Shown: one piece after another, positions 17,065-32,100 of the stretch
How positions within the stretch are numbered: the stretch's first letter is position 1
Layout of the letters: the number at the start of each line of letters is the position of its first letter
Source: Litoditis marina
Lineage: Eukaryota; Nematoda; Chromadorea; Rhabditida; Rhabditidae
NCBI GenBank assembly: GCA_964036275.1
Contig: OZ038438.1
Span: 16,785,720 to 16,849,719, forward strand
Length of the DNA stretch: 64,000 nt
Direction of reading: 5' to 3'
Translations under genes and position numbers: made by a program
The notes under the pieces: generated by a model
The model's input: the letters and a program-made list of their open reading frames with translations, nothing else
Told to the model about the DNA's origin: nothing
The model's database searches: none

Positions 17065-20000
17065 TCTCTATTAGATATGGGACTGAGTGGTAGCCGTGGC
17101 GCAGACGGTTGGTCATAAATCCTTCCCAAAACCTCTCATAGTGTAAAAAGGCACGATTTTTTCGCGAACACACAGCAAAACACCGCTGTTCTGTTGAACG
17201 TTCGAGTCCTGTTTTGCTCATAAAGATGAAATGTTAGAAAACACTGATTGGAAGTTTAATTCGGATAAGCTCCACATAGACTATTGGGTCTCAATTGGAA
17301 TGAACGACGGGAGAATTTACAACAGTAGAAAAAGTTTGATCGCGTGCGAAGTGCAAGAGGTTGGTCGGAAAATCGAATCTTAATAAAGTTCGGAGTAATC
17401 TTGATTTTCGATTTTGAAGTCAAACACAGAAAACTGAGCTCGGAACTCGAAAAACAATAAACTTGACAAATTTGTCAAAAATCAGAACTCGCAAAACCTG
17501 AATGTTTCAAAATTGATGTTCTAGTTTCGATCTAAATATCATTTAATTTACTTTCATTCACATATCGGCGGCAGGGATGCGACCAAAGGACATTTTGTGG
17601 TTTTTAGTTTTTACGAATTAAAAAATAGTTAAAACTCGAAAATCGAAACTCAAAATAACAAATTTTTTGAGATGGTTTACCAACCCTATTGGAGATGTAA
17701 ACTAGTTTTTACCTAAGAAAACATCTCAGCTTCAACTGTTTGTTGCAACAGTCCGCTTCTTGCAAAATGGAGACTATAATAAACAAACAAACCCGACAAA
17801 AAGTGCTTGGTTTTGACTATTTCTCAGGATGAACACTGAACACCGAATGGATGTTAGCCAGAATATTTCCCCTATGTACTAGGGTAAAGTTATTATCTGT
17901 GTTTCTCCCCTCTCTCTGTCTACCCTTCTACCTCTCTCTCTACATCTTTCTTCCTCCCATTCTCTCTTTCTCTCTTATCTCTCCCTTTCCTTTTTCTTTT
18001 TCTCTCATCTTCTTCCTCTTCATTTCTGTCTCTCTCTCACCATACAATTCATATTTAAACACAAAATGCATTTTATTACAATACCGATAGGTCAAACAAA
18101 CAAAAAACATAAAACTTTAACAAGCACAAATCAATTCTACGTCTGGTTGTTTATTCCATTGAGAAATAGGACCAACTGGTTGCACTGCATGCCATCATAG
18201 GTTGCGCAGGCCTTTTTCGCTCGTTCATCGATTTTGGCTTTCCATGGTTAAGTATGGTGCACACTATTCTTATTTTGCCGGCCAATATTCGTTTATATCA
18301 GAATACGTGGAATTAATTTATGAATTACATGTTCATATCGAGGTTTTGTTATTTTGAATAATTAATAAGAAAATTCCATAACTTTGTTTGAGTTATGTTT
18401 AGAATTGCTCCGAAAAAACAGTTCTAGAAACTCTGAATAAGTGGATGAATTGTTTTTCTTTTGTTTGTTCAGGACAAAAAGGTTCAGCAATTTATTTATT
18501 TTCAATTATTAATTGCCAGCTACTTTTAGGTATATTTTCTGCTTTCTCGATTTCATAACACATTTTTACAAACTTTCTGCGTTAATAACCTCAATAATTC
18601 AATAATTTCAACCATACAACTAGGAAGGAAGTTTCATCATCCTTACACCTATTTTACTTTCACATCAAAAAAGCCACAATCTCAAACGCAAACATGATCA
18701 TAAAGATGTTTGAATAGGCTATTGATTGGACATTCTGTTTTGGTTATTCGTGTCAACTTTGTGTACCTGCCACAGAACTACTGTTCATACTCTAATTATT
18801 CGCTCACTAATTCTAAAATCTACAACGTTCCTTTTGCTGATTTCTGGTTTGTCATCACGCTTATTTTTTAAACTTCCGAACTAAAAAACCGCAGTCAACT
18901 GCGAGTTTTTCGAATAAATGAGCGTGGGTGAATTATATAATATATTCACCGCCTCAAAAATGAAAGATTATCATGCTGCTAGACTGCTCATTTGGGTTTT
19001 GTACCCTCCTGACCTTTCAATGGTTACAGTTTTCAAATTATGCATCTCAAAAAGAACTGTTTAAGGTTCGATTTGTTCACAGTTGCCGTTAGAAACAAAA
19101 CCCAAACATATTCTATTTATTTACTCACTAATTCTAAAATTTACAGCGATATCATTACAAAAATCTTGAAAGGCAAATTGAGAGTTAAAGTTACCGTTTC
19201 TCTCAATTTTGACTTCGAATTAAAATTTTGATCCGAAATGAACTGAAAAACTGGACAAAAAACACATAAGTTCATCCCTGTATTCTATCATATTTTCTAA
19301 GAAAAACGTGTTTTTAAACAGTTTAATATACGCAACATCCACGATACATTTAAAGAGTGAAAAATTCATTCAGAAAAAAATAACCAAGCCTGATCGCGTT
19401 ACAGTAAAAATGTTCATTATCTTATTTGCCTAATAATATGCAATTTTTTCCGTTTTCGAATTGTCAGTTCGTTGAACGTATATTAAACCACAATTAAAAA
19501 CCATTTTTCACTTTTTCAAATTATTATGCACGTACGAATATGGAGGAACGATTTTAGTGGTTTCTTTACGACTAAGAAACCAATACTATTCGGAGCAAAG
19601 TAGACAGTAATTTCTTCTCCATGTTCTCTTCATTACTATTTAGTTTTGAGAAATTTGTTAATCACTTTTTTTAGCTGTTAGTTGCTGTTTGAAACATTCT
19701 ATAGAAGCTCCATTGAATATCTTTTGTTTCATTCAACCCAAATAATACACGACTGGTAACTGGTACCTTTAAGTGTTGCTATTTGTGACAGTTCAGCTTT
19801 TCAGGGCACTTGATGCGAACTATTCTATGTACTCCTGACCTCAATCCAATACCTTTCACCCCATCATGCAGGGAGATCAGAATAACACCAGTTGCACATC
19901 TGGTAGGATTCAGCACGACCAACAAGCATCTTTTTAAAGTTGTGTTATCTATCTTTTTCGCTTGCAAATCACCTTCAAAGACATTTCTCCCTCATTAGAA

Positions 20001-23000
20001 TAGTGTTTTGTTGAATCAATCTCCTCCTTCAGAGAAAATACCAGAAGAATGACACCCGACGTGTACGGTTAGTTGGTACCCATGTATTCAAGGAAAGTTT
20101 TTGTTTGACGGGATCATTTTTAGGTGAAAAAAGACACGTGAACACGTTGATCTCAAGAACAAAACGATGATTATCTGCTATGTTGCAGATGACTTCTTCG
20201 AATCCGTCGTCGAGTCGGACCCCGAGGCCAATTCTACCCCGAACACGCCCTTTTTGTCCGCCAAACTCAACAAAGCATGACAACAGTGGGTAAAATATGA
20301 CTCATAGTTTACCCAAATTCTGAATTCTGCGTTATTCGCGCACAAAACTTTATTTTCCGATCACATGCTTATTTTTGAAAACTCCTTCTTTTCTGAAATT
20401 CAAACATTGTGACATATATGCTGTAGATAGAGAATAAACTGAACAACATTTCGACTTGAATCATAAAACTTAAATTTTTGTGCAACTCGGAATTTTGAAC
20501 TCGAAAATACGATTAACAATTGTAAATCAAAAAAGATTTGCTGGGTCGAGCAGACGAACACATGTCTTCTTTAACAACTCATTTGAGTTATGACAAGAAT
20601 ATTTTTCAGGTTCTGGATCCTCTACAACTTCGAAAGGTGAGAAAAATCTGTTCCTCTCACATAATCTCCTAAACACTCGGAGGAACATTTCCTGAACGTT
20701 CAACATGAATAAGTTTGCGGGATTCAGTTTAACTGACAGTACATATCTCCGAGCTCACTTGTAGGGAATAATTATTTTTCCAGAAGGCTTCGTGGCACTT
20801 TTCGATATAAACTAGATTTTTCGCAGACCTCATAGGTTTACACATTCTAGGGTGTACACACGCGTCCTGAAACACTCAGTGATCAGAGACCAGCAACTGA
20901 TGATCGAGTTTCATCCATTCTAATAGGATAGAAAATGAATCAATTGTAGTCGAAGAAGTTGAAATAAATCCAAAAAGTTGTAGACTCCGAACCTAATGCG
21001 ATTTTGAAAGTAAATCAAGCTATATCGTCGATTCAATTTCACCCACATAGTACTACCTATTAGAAAAGTTTCCGTGCCGAACATGTTTCGAAGGTTCAAC
21101 ATCAAATCATTATACCGGCGACTTCGTTCATGCAGTAAGTAAAAATCAGGTCGCTTATACTTTTGAATCATCCAACCATAGGAAGTGCATAACACGAAAA
21201 TATAGGTGCATTTAACCTTCTCCTCGAGTGTCTCTTGTGTCGATTTTTGTATCGAGTGTCGATTTTTGCTTCTTGCTAACTAGGAATAAGCGCCGTTCAA
21301 ATGGAGTCTTATGTGCCGAAACACCACAACTGTTGAACTTTGCAGGAAAAGCACCATGATCACGCTGAGAGCATGAACAAATGGAACAGAGTGACCACAG
21401 TTATCGTTTGAAGAAAGGGGGGCGTATACTGTATATCTCACTTTGATATGTGTAAGAACACTTATTTACGATTCGTCAATAACGATATTATAAGCCCAGT
21501 CAGTGTAGTGGTTAGCGACCGCGACTCAACAACTTTTGGGCCCGGTTCAAGTCTGACATGAAACGGATATTTTTTAAATTTGGCACGCTCTATATTTTCG
21601 CCTACTTTTTCAAGGGCCACCGCTCTACCTCCTTTCTAGGTAGGATATAGAAACGAATTCCCGTATTAGGAAAACAACGAGACGAGAATCATGTCTCATA
21701 TTCAATGACTCGCGAACTGTCCAGTTGCTAATCGAGTGGGCGTGGTTTTGTGAAGTGCGCTGCTAGTTCATGGAAAGTGCCTGAGGTCATCTGTTTTGTA
21801 TGTTTGTTTCATTGTTGGACGCCCACCCAGCATGATCACTGACCGATGGCGCAATGCAGCGGAGATGTAATGGCAAGCAGCTGTTCGTAGCTCTGTTTAC
21901 GAATTTCTTACCTGCCAGAAGCTAGCTGGCATCACTCAATTTCTATACAAAACCTTCTACAACTGCCGATTCACCCTCACCAACGCAACAACTCGTATTC
22001 TCTACGTATTTACACCGTTTCACTCTTCTCACAGATATCTACAGTGTACTGCTTTCACCTCCGAACACCGTTTCAAAGATACGCTCTTTTCAATTGCAAT
22101 TACTTGGAAGATGATATGTAAAGAATTATCGGCGGCGTGTGTTTATGTTGACAAAAATTTTGCACGTTTCTTTAATTTGTTGATTTGTAACAAACATTAC
22201 TCTATAAAATATACTCGTAGCGCCCCGTTATTGTTCTGTTTTGCAACCTCTCCATCTACCTAGTCAAACGTTCTAGTCAGTAAAACTAGAGTTCATTTTA
22301 ATCACTTGTACGCTATTTTTTCTTGTCTCATGTTGAAATACTAGAAGCAAGCATCTTTTGGAGAAGAATATTTTGCGAATTGTGCCTAAGTAGTTGCGCC
22401 AAAATTTCCAAAAATAGATTTGTGAACGCATCTGTTTGGTCTTACTCACGGAATTGACTGTACTTGTACACTTGTTGCAAACTGGTGCAGGACTTCCTTC
22501 AAACCATAGTTCGTGTCACTCTATTTTCAACTCAACGAAACTGTATAGGTATCCAACAATGACGAGTGAAATCGGAAGTTACTAACTATTTGAGTTGAAC
22601 ATTATTTGTGTTGTTTTTGCGCTTTACAACTGGGTTATAGACAAATCCTGCATGGTACACTGCCTTTTTGCTTCTGTTTGTTTCGAGTTTGTATCTGACT
22701 CGTGCACGTTGTGCTGATCTGAAATCTCATGCCACTACATCGTTTGGTGACGAACGATAGCCGTGGATGTGTAATTCCTTTCTTACTATCCAGATGTCAG
22801 TCCGCTTTACAGCGTTTCTTCGCAGCATGCTAGCATAACTTTTTCCGCCAGTAATCTCGCAGTAGTTTTCGTTCCAATCTTTTACTTGTTCGCCACAAGT
22901 TTCACAAGCCTATCGATTGCTCTATTGCTACGTGAACTAAGTCAGTAAATATGCTTTTATTCGAAACTGAGATTCTATAGTAGGAAAACTGATCTCCAAA

Positions 23001-23535
23001 ATATAGAAGATATTTTTTTCTCAGGTTTTAACAGTGAAACAAACGAAAACTTTCATTCGGCAATGCCACTAACGTTCAAATGATTTTAGGCTAGACACAG
23101 AATGCGTTGTTCTCTGTCAATTTTCACAGTTATGACATTTGAAGTTTCATCCTCACACTTCAAAACAAAGTACCCAGAAGAATATTATGATACTTGCTCA
23201 TACCTGCACAGTTTTAAAGTTTCATAGTTTTCAACCTTTCTAAAGTTTTGTTATTTCATTGGAAATATACTCAAAACTACATAATTTGGATTTTAATGAA
23301 TTATTTGGGTTTTCATGCGAGGCGAGTTCGTTTGAGCGCACGTTTAGGCGGTGGTTGGCAGCACGGCAATTGTTACCTGTTTTCGCTGCTCTCGGGAATC
23401 ACACTAAATCTTCAGCACCATTGGCCCGCAAGAAATGCACATTTGTGCCTTTGATTGCTGTTTTTCTTGCACAACTATCTGTCGAAGCGACAACTCTGCT
23501 CTTCGTTTCACTGAATTACACCGTTTGTGTTCTAG
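17065..23535. other. Long gene-poor stretch between divergent genes
   Basis: About 6.5 kb with no exon I can support. It separates the minus-strand Ig gene from the plus-strand MRTF gene, so promoters of both and unseen 5' exons of MRTF should lie here. It contains a CT-rich tract (about 17,900-18,040) and a tRNA-like A-box/B-box pair near 21,494-21,560. A minus-strand open segment near 20,170-20,280 (FGGQKGRVRGRIGLGVRLDD) is less AT-rich than its surroundings, but no family or splice context was found. Confidence 0.5.
21494..21562 (+). repeat. tRNA-like polymerase III promoter, candidate SINE head
   Basis: TGTAGTGGTTAGCG fits the internal A box and GGTTCAAGTC, about 30 bases later, fits the B box of tRNA genes. 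The acceptor and T stems do not pair well, so this is not called as a functional tRNA. It looks like a tRNA pseudogene or the 5' end of a tRNA-derived SINE; the 3' boundary was not found. Confidence 0.5.
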
Positions 23536-26500
23536 GTGACTGGGCCAAGACTCGTAGCGAGCTATTGCGACGGAAAATAGAACAGCGACCAAGCAGGGAA
23601 CGATTGGTCACTCAACACATTCTCCTCACAGGTTAGCGGATTGGCTCTTCTGTCCCCGCGAAGTCCATGAGCATAGCAAATTATTTGACTTATCTTTTCG
23701 TTGGAATCAGGTCTCTGAGGGATCAAACCGAAAAGCTGTGATACTTTCAAGTAGCGATGATACATCGTTGAAGGGCTATTCACGTGAAGCTCAAATGCGC
23801 CCTAAGACTGAAGTATGTTTGTCAGTCTCCCGTAACTGTTTCTATTCTTTTTCCCGTGAAATACATCGTTTTCTGTTTGTAAGATGGCCGTGTGGCTCCA
23901 CTAATCGAACAACGTGCCCGTCTCCTGCGCCAGGAACGCATACGGACCAACTTGAGTCGGAAACTGAAACAACGTCCCGGTCCTCTGGAACTCGTAACCA
24001 GAAAGATACTGCGAGCGGACGAAGAGCTGGAACACGCAATTCAAGGTTCGCACTATAGGGTTCAGACAAAAATGGATCGATTCTCCACATCTAACTCTGA
24101 TCCACGGTGCTTCTAGTTTCACCCCGTCTATATGAAGTCGTAATTTGAGAACAGTGGCACACATGCGAATCAAGCTACAACCCAGGTGTTGTCATTTTCT
24201 CATTTCAACTATAACTCGCTATCAGTTTTTTCCCAAACAATTGTTTTGAAGTTGAGATAGTTATTATACAATGTGTGATAACAGAACGAGAGCTATATTG
24301 TTTTGATAACTACTATCGACAGTAAATTGTAGACTTCCGTATATGTTTTCAGAAGGTCGATTACTTTTCCAACCCACAAGTGAGCATCCAGAAGAGCCGT
24401 TGTTCGTGCCCAGTCCCATATCAACAGGTTGGAAACACATTTATTTGATACTTGTCTGAAACACCAGAACATTTGCCTATAGTATAGAATTGGGGCAATT
24501 GATTTGCAGTAATGTAACCGTTAAAGCACCTATTGTGCACGTTTCGAATCGGTTTAAGGAAAGTTTCTACAGCTGTCAGCTCATTCTGCCTGTGGTTCTG
24601 CCACTTTTAACGAAAAAAAATCAATTTAAAGTCTTTGTCGTTTTTTATCAACAAACTGTTCAGATATGGAGGTGGTTTCACAAGTGGTCGTTCGCCAACC
24701 CAGCAAATCTCTGAATATATTTGGAGGAAAAGGGTTGACGAGGAAGGTTAGGACCAATATTTTCTTTATTATTTGTGTTCATTTGTTTTGTTCCCTCACA
24801 CTCTCAGACAAAACACGAGTCTCTGAACTGATCGCGAGTCCAGCAATGTTTGAACATTTACCAAATCTTGGGCATAAACTCATGGATAACAGCCGACTTA
24901 GATACGAAGTCAATTGAATTGTCACGTAAAGTGAGCCTTCTTCTAATGAGTCAGCGTGTACTTGGTCATTTTCTGAGTTCTGCTGTGTTCAACATGTTTC
25001 ACGTGACTATGCAATTGCCTAACAGTATATGTACATTTCTCACTCGCAATAACTCGGGTTTTCGCTGCACGAATCGAAATGTATCTTTCGTGATTCGAAA
25101 AGCATGTCATATTTGAATATGTTCAGCGAGCGTGAATGCAACTAATAAATAGTGTGCAGGGTGTGTAATCATTAGTCGATGATTGATCACGTACGTTTTA
25201 AACTGCCTTCTTCTATTTCGTTGTATAGGGCTCTTTCTAGTGCAAATCTATACGGTGGGTTAGCCCTATACCGATGTGGTTGTAGTTTGATCCCGTCACT
25301 TTTTGATCATGAAATTGTGGCGTGATTTGAGATCAAGCCGCATCACAGATTTGGTAACTTCCTCTAGTCGTACGTTACAGTCGCCGAAAGTCTCACCCTA
25401 CAAACCACCGGAGGAAATTCAGTTTCGTTCGAAGACGAAGAGCGCAAACTCGAAGGAAATTGAGGTGGCGTTAATGAAGGATCGACTGCCGAGTATAAAT
25501 CAAGTACGAACGATTTTGTTCCGGGGAAGGGCTAATAGATACTGTACATCTAGTTATAAACAGCTGTGTTTGTAGTTTGATTCCGCCGCTTTCGTTATTC
25601 GAGAAATAAGCTGCGCGGGGAAGGTCAATTACCACACGCAGTCCAGAAGCTACACTTGAAATCGTCTTTTTCTCTTCTATGTGATTGGTATTACCTTTGG
25701 ACCCCCATATGTTTCCATTCAGGACTGTTCGTCCGAGCAGAGCAGTTATGAACTTCTACTCCAGCAGCAGCGGCTGTTTCTCCAATGGCAACAAGATGAA
25801 AACTCGGTTCGTGCCACCAGTTATACCTCCTCTCACCTATTTCCTTCTTGTTACTTCTTCACCGTTCTTATTATCTCTTTACAGTATGGCGTATATCTTG
25901 ACACTTTTTTACTCTTTTTTTTTAGAATATTTATAACTATTTTATTCTGATAGAAATAGTTTCAATATTTATCTTATATTCATTCTGAGGTCCAAAACAC
26001 AATCTTCTAGTATTTGTCAAACGTTGCACATTATGTGTATAAATAAATGAAAATAAATAAATAGGCCTCGATCAAATTGAGCCTTCAGGTGTCTGGTCCC
26101 GTGCCACAATTGCAAGAGGAACAGAAAGATCAAGTGATCGACTTGCAGAGTAGTAACTCCCCCCAGCCCATCTCGTTGCAGCAGGTAAACAAAACCCGGA
26201 ACCATAACATTTTTGACGGTTAATATGATTTGTGTACGATCCGTAGAACGTTTCTATGAACCACAAACACTAATGAACCAAATATCTGTCTTTAAACTTG
26301 TGGCCATCTACGATGATCATGCAATCATTATTATAATTCTTGGTTCAGCCGGTTCGCGTGAGAAGACTAAGCGACCTGAAAGTCCAGGAGTTGAAGAACG
26401 AGTGCAAAAAACGCCAATTGCCTGTTTCAGGTAGGTTCAAGCCAGTTCTTATTTCGACGCTGATTATATAAATCTCGAAATAAGATTTGGTTTGTTTGCA

Positions 26501-29023
26501 GTAACCATAAGTCTATTTGACTGATCGGTACTAGCACCAATACTTACAGTTATCAACCTCGGTCGAATTAAAAGCGTTTAAAAACGAGCTGGTTTTCATC
26601 GTCTGAACATGTTCCTCTAGTATGGTTACTGACCACAGTTCACCGCTTTTTTATTAATAGATGGAATAGCTCAGAGTCTATCGAGAGAAGTATTTCGAAC
26701 AGTGAAACGAGAACAGCAGTACCCACAGCGCGGTAGTGTTCTAATGAGATTTCATGCTATAGAGTGATTGGTTGCCGGTGCATATCTCTCTTTCTCCATT
26801 ACACCCGGGCAAGTCGCACAAAAACAGACAAAATCGTCGAGCTCGCTTCCACTCTCCCAATTCGCACAATTCGCACTTCATCCTAGTTCTTTATTCGCTC
26901 TAAAATTTCTAGAGAATGTTCGAAAGTGTTGTTTTTTTTAATTCAGTAATTTAGAGTTGTTTATTGGAACCACCCTATGTGACGGGTTTGAGCTAACGTA
27001 AACCGGAGTAGGAAGTTTCGTTTTGAATAAGCCAGTGAATCAGTTTTCGTAACTCATTTGCTTGCTCCGGATTCTGTAATATTGGAGAGCACACAACAAG
27101 ATGAATAGACAAGGAGAGACTGATCGACAGTGCTAGTACGATACATTTTGGAATCGGATACTTGATTTACATGCGCATTCCTTGAAGGTGCGAAACCTCA
27201 GTTGTTGGATCGGTTACGGGTATTTGAGAAAGAAATCATTGGTTGTACTCCTCCCGCAAGTCCCGAACCTATGAAAGAGTTTTCGGAGTCGCCCGAGGTT
27301 ATCACAATTTCTACACCTGAACAGCATTACGACCCCAACATGCTGCAACAACATTCAGGTACGTTGAATCGAAATGAAAAAATCAAACATTTGTTCTCAA
27401 ACTCTATTTGAAACTTTCTTGGCTCAGCGACACACTCAGCGAGCGGAGCGAGTGTTTTTCATGGCATTTTATCTGGAGAACAGACAAAATCACTTCAATC
27501 TTTTATATCAGTCATAAAAATGCAGCTATGTTTCCGTATCCACAAATGTCATGAATGAACGGGAGCCACTCATTTTATCTTATCGGTAATTCGAAGACAA
27601 AGCGGAATTTATGAGTTATTTTCTGAACCCCAGAGTCTGTTGAACTCCACTCACCGTGAGTTATTTTACTCCACTCATGAGTTAGACTCATAGCTTCCGT
27701 GGATAGATGTTCCACTGGGGGCTGATGGTGAGCGAGCAGTACCACTTGTTTTCCAGTTCGTCATCCAACACAACTCACAACGAACAACAGCTCGAGTGTG
27801 CTCAAGTCAACTCCCATCGGCAGGTACGTCTTACTCACGTGACTACTATATGGGAGAATAGTCCCTCACTCCTATACACTCAAAAAACCAACAAAGCTAC
27901 CATTGATGAACGTGAATATGAATAAAAAACAACAATCACAAAAACAACGTACATTTATCTGTCCGAACAGTCGTTCTTTGTGTGTGTTTTATAGTTACTA
28001 CCGTCTGCTGGCTACTTATACTTACTATTAATTTCCTAAAGGAAATATTATACTGTCTATAACACCTTCACTCAAGTTTCGCCAATGTTCTTGTGTAGAT
28101 TTTCACGTAACAAATAGCATGTACCGTTTTTATTGCTTGTTTTTATAGTTCTAGAATTGAACAAACAATATCTGTCTTTAAAACCTTTGTAATGATGCGG
28201 TCCCACCAACCCAGTTACTGTTCTGAAGTGGTGAGTGAAAGTACGAAAAATAAGAATGAAAGTATAAGAAGAATGATAACTCATTTATAGTGATGTTTGA
28301 TCTTTTCTCAGGTCAGGACAACTGGGGCTGCAAGACTACATGCTGACACCAAACTCTAGACAGGCGCCACTTGTTTTGCAGGTTCAGAGCGCCACGTCGC
28401 AATTGGTTCAGGCAAGTCACAAAATGCTTCAGAATTCGTTCCAAAGCCCAGAGAAGAAGAATTAATAATTCATACTACACGGTGTGAACGTGACATCGTG
28501 TTGTTGTTTGGTGTACATTTTCCAACAATCATTCGTATCTTCCTGAACTGCGACTATTATGTGTTGACAGCTGTTCTCAAAGGAAAAGATGCAACGGCTG
28601 TGGCATTATTCCTCATTCCGAACACAGTTGCCATCCGTTAACAAAATAGTAGTAACAACAGCAACGGGAAGGGAGTTTTCTCAAACAATCACAATTCTTG
28701 TTGTTGGATCAGGAAAACCGATTATTGTTTGTGTCCAGGTGTAAAAATCAAAACACAGTCTGTCAACAAGGTGGTTATAGGTTGAGACAAGTGCCTTGAT
28801 TAACGATTAGGGTATAGGGGGTAGCGCAGATGTAATATCAGACCATTCAGAGAAAACTTTCAGTTGAAACTGATGTTTTTACAGTTGGTGGATGAGAAGG
28901 GAGAAGTGGTGGGAATGGCGACAGTTCAGTATCCACCGCCGCAGCAGGAGCGACATTCGTCCGTCATGGTTCAGTGAGTTAATGTCGTAATACGAACGGA
29001 AATATCCAAAAAATACAAACATT

Positions 29024-29106
<83 letters not shown>

Positions 29107-32100
29107 AAGGTTGTTTTGTTGATCATTCAGTTTTTCCTTCGAGTTAAACCTGTGTTTTAGACAGCCGCGGTTACAAGGGGAGGTTCCAGTCTCGGTACAT
29201 TCGTTGGCAGCAGTTCAACAGATATCTTCCATGGCTCCAAGAGTCGTACAGACACCGCACAAAATATCGAAGGATGACAGTACTTATCGATTCGCACAGA
29301 TGGGGTCTGGTGGACAGGTAGGGGCCTATCTCAGATTGGACATACCACAGACAACATGAATGAAACTTTAGAAGACACTCGAAAACATGTTGTACTACGT
29401 ACTAGAGAGAAGCCATATGAATTAGAATCTAGGTGGTTTAGTTTGGGGAAAAGATGTATTGTGATTTCAGTTCACCGCGGTGCAGCCGGCAGATCGAACA
29501 GAAAACGAACAAAATCACCGCGTGCTTGGAGCCACAGAGGGAATAGGTTTGTAGACACTGTTTTACTTTCCTGGGAGTGCTGGGTGAAAATGTTAGCAGA
29601 GAAGAAAACGTTTGCTTTCAAATCAATAAATTCTTCGAAAGAGTTTTTGTCAAGAGAATTTCGACCCAATTTTATTTATTCGCAACTGAAATCTTATTGA
29701 AAACAACAACGTAACTTAGAACTCACTACAACTTCCAGAGATCGCACGCGTTGAAAAAAATGTGAGGCAGAGGATGTTTATTGGAGTACAAGCAAGTATG
29801 AGCATTTTTCTTCAGAACAGAAAGTAGTTTAGCAACGTGTTCTGGTGGTTTGGGAAAAAGATCAATCTTTCCCCACCAACTTATTTCATATGGAAAGTTT
29901 CAGATTCTTCGCCGAACTCTCGCATATGTCTTCCAGCTCTAGTTACTCGAAATGAACCTTCATCCCACAGCCATAGTCAGAATCTCAGTCAGGAGAATAG
30001 TCGAAATAGAGCTCAATCGTTCATCACTTCCAACAAGAACCAACGGATGGCAAGCCCCAAGTGAGTAGTACACTCAAAAATCGAATATAGATGCAAATGT
30101 TATTGTAAACGCCCTAGGCTCATCAAACTCGCAAAGCGAGACTTTTAAGAGACTACAGTGATAATGAGAAGACAACAGAGATCGGCAGACGTTTTCATTG
30201 ATAATTACCGGAAAAGAAGATTTTATGGGTCTCCGTTCGCCAGCTCCTTGTCAGTGGTACTATCATTGAGGCGTAGGAATTCATGTTTTATACATACCAC
30301 TTCACCACAGAAGACTGTACTGCTCATTTGGAAAGCCAATTTCAGTCTGCAAAGAAGTCCTCGCACCGCAGATCAGCCGGGAAGTTCGCCGACCATGCCT
30401 CATAGTGGCGACACGAACCAATTGGCCCACCACGGTGTCATTGAGCAGCGACGAGACTCTGGCGACGTTCTGGAACTGGATCCAAACGACCCAGCATCTG
30501 TGTGCGTAGACTTCTCATGAGTACCGTACCACAGGCACACGCCCATTTATCATAATAATATAATTGATTAGTCGGAGCGCAGATAATTAGACATATTCAA
30601 GTAATGGGTACTTGGGTACCAAATACTGAACAGAGTTCCTTTGACGAATACGGAAAATATAAATGAGCTTATTTACAGGTTAACTCCTACCACGTTGCAA
30701 ATGCACGAAGAAATGCTGCGGTCTCAGCACAAAATGATTGCGACGCTGGAAAAAGAAATCGCGTCTGCTCAAACCATGCTCAAGAAACAACAGCAGATTA
30801 TTCTGGCTGCTAAAAAGGCTCAGGTGAGAGTTGTATTCTTTGATATGGAGAGTGTGCAGAGATGAAAATCTGTGGATAGTGATAAAGGAACACCATATTG
30901 CAACAACATGACGTGAATGAATAAATCTTCAAATCTTAAAAATCTTGAACTTTTTGTTTCTAGGGTATACATCTTTCATCCTTGCTGACTAAAATGAACA
31001 AATTCTCATTTTGCATCATTGCAGCAGAAACTTCGCGAGCAGCAGCGATGTGAAGGGGAAGTGCAGCGGGGCGAGCAACAATGGTTGAGGGACCTGGACA
31101 TTCGCCACGTCAACAAACAACATATTCAACAGTTTCTTCAACACAAAATGCATGTACAAACTTTGAATGTGAGTCATGTGCTGACGTTACGAAGTTTTAG
31201 TTTCAACTGAGAACAGCATAGTTTCTAAGTTTTGCTTCACACGCACGAGCATGAAATTCTGCACGAAACGGAAAAGCCCGCATGAAAAATACCAGATAAC
31301 AGTGTGCATTTTACCTTTGGACTGAATTTTCATGTGCGAAATCTGTTTGTTTTGCAGACAGCTTCAACGGAACACAATCGATTGAAAACTACAGAAGCGA
31401 GACTGCAGGAAGAATTGCATGTCGATCAGGCTGTACATGATATCGTTCGCCTCATAAAACAGGTTCCAATAACTAACAGATTCATGTGTGTAGAGAAAGT
31501 GTGTAGAAGCAAGTTTAAATTTTGGACATCATTCGTTTGAACATGTTGTATTTCTTCTATTAGTGCACAAATGCCTCTGATAGGAAACAAATAGTTTCAT
31601 AAAAGTTGTCTTCAACTAACTTCAATTTCTTATTCTGAAACTCCGCTGTCGATAGACTGTGAGCTACCCAAAACTGTTCTTTAATTCCCCGCATGTTTAG
31701 GATCCTCGCACAGCTCTACTTATCGTGCAACTCCTTCGAAAGTATCAGTTGGAACGTTGCCAGACCGAAAACACTCAAATACCAAAGCCCGAGTCAGAAG
31801 AAACGGTAATTTGTTTCAACCTCTAGATTATATAGAAAGCGTGAAATTTCGAGACTGACGCCTGACGCCTGACGCGACTGATATATCGCTTCAGAATTCG
31901 AAATGTTATATCTAACTCTCGGTAATAACGAGATTGAAAATAAATTCATGAAGGCCTATTTAATGAACATATTACAAATACTTTGAGAAATGTCAAGAAA
32001 TGTCATGATCTAAGCAGCGTTATTCTCAGAATACCATTGTAATTAAAGGTAAGGGATTGTGGAGAGAAGGCAGCAAGTCCAGAAGAGATCAGTGGGGCTC

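Noticed and set aside
20029..20283. Minus-strand frame with FGGQKGRVRGRIGLGVRLDD
   Set aside because: It is less AT-rich than its surroundings, but no domain, phase chain or neighbouring exon supports it.
21494..21562. Functional tRNA gene
   Set aside because: A and B boxes are present, but acceptor and T stems do not pair, so only a tRNA-derived repeat is claimed.
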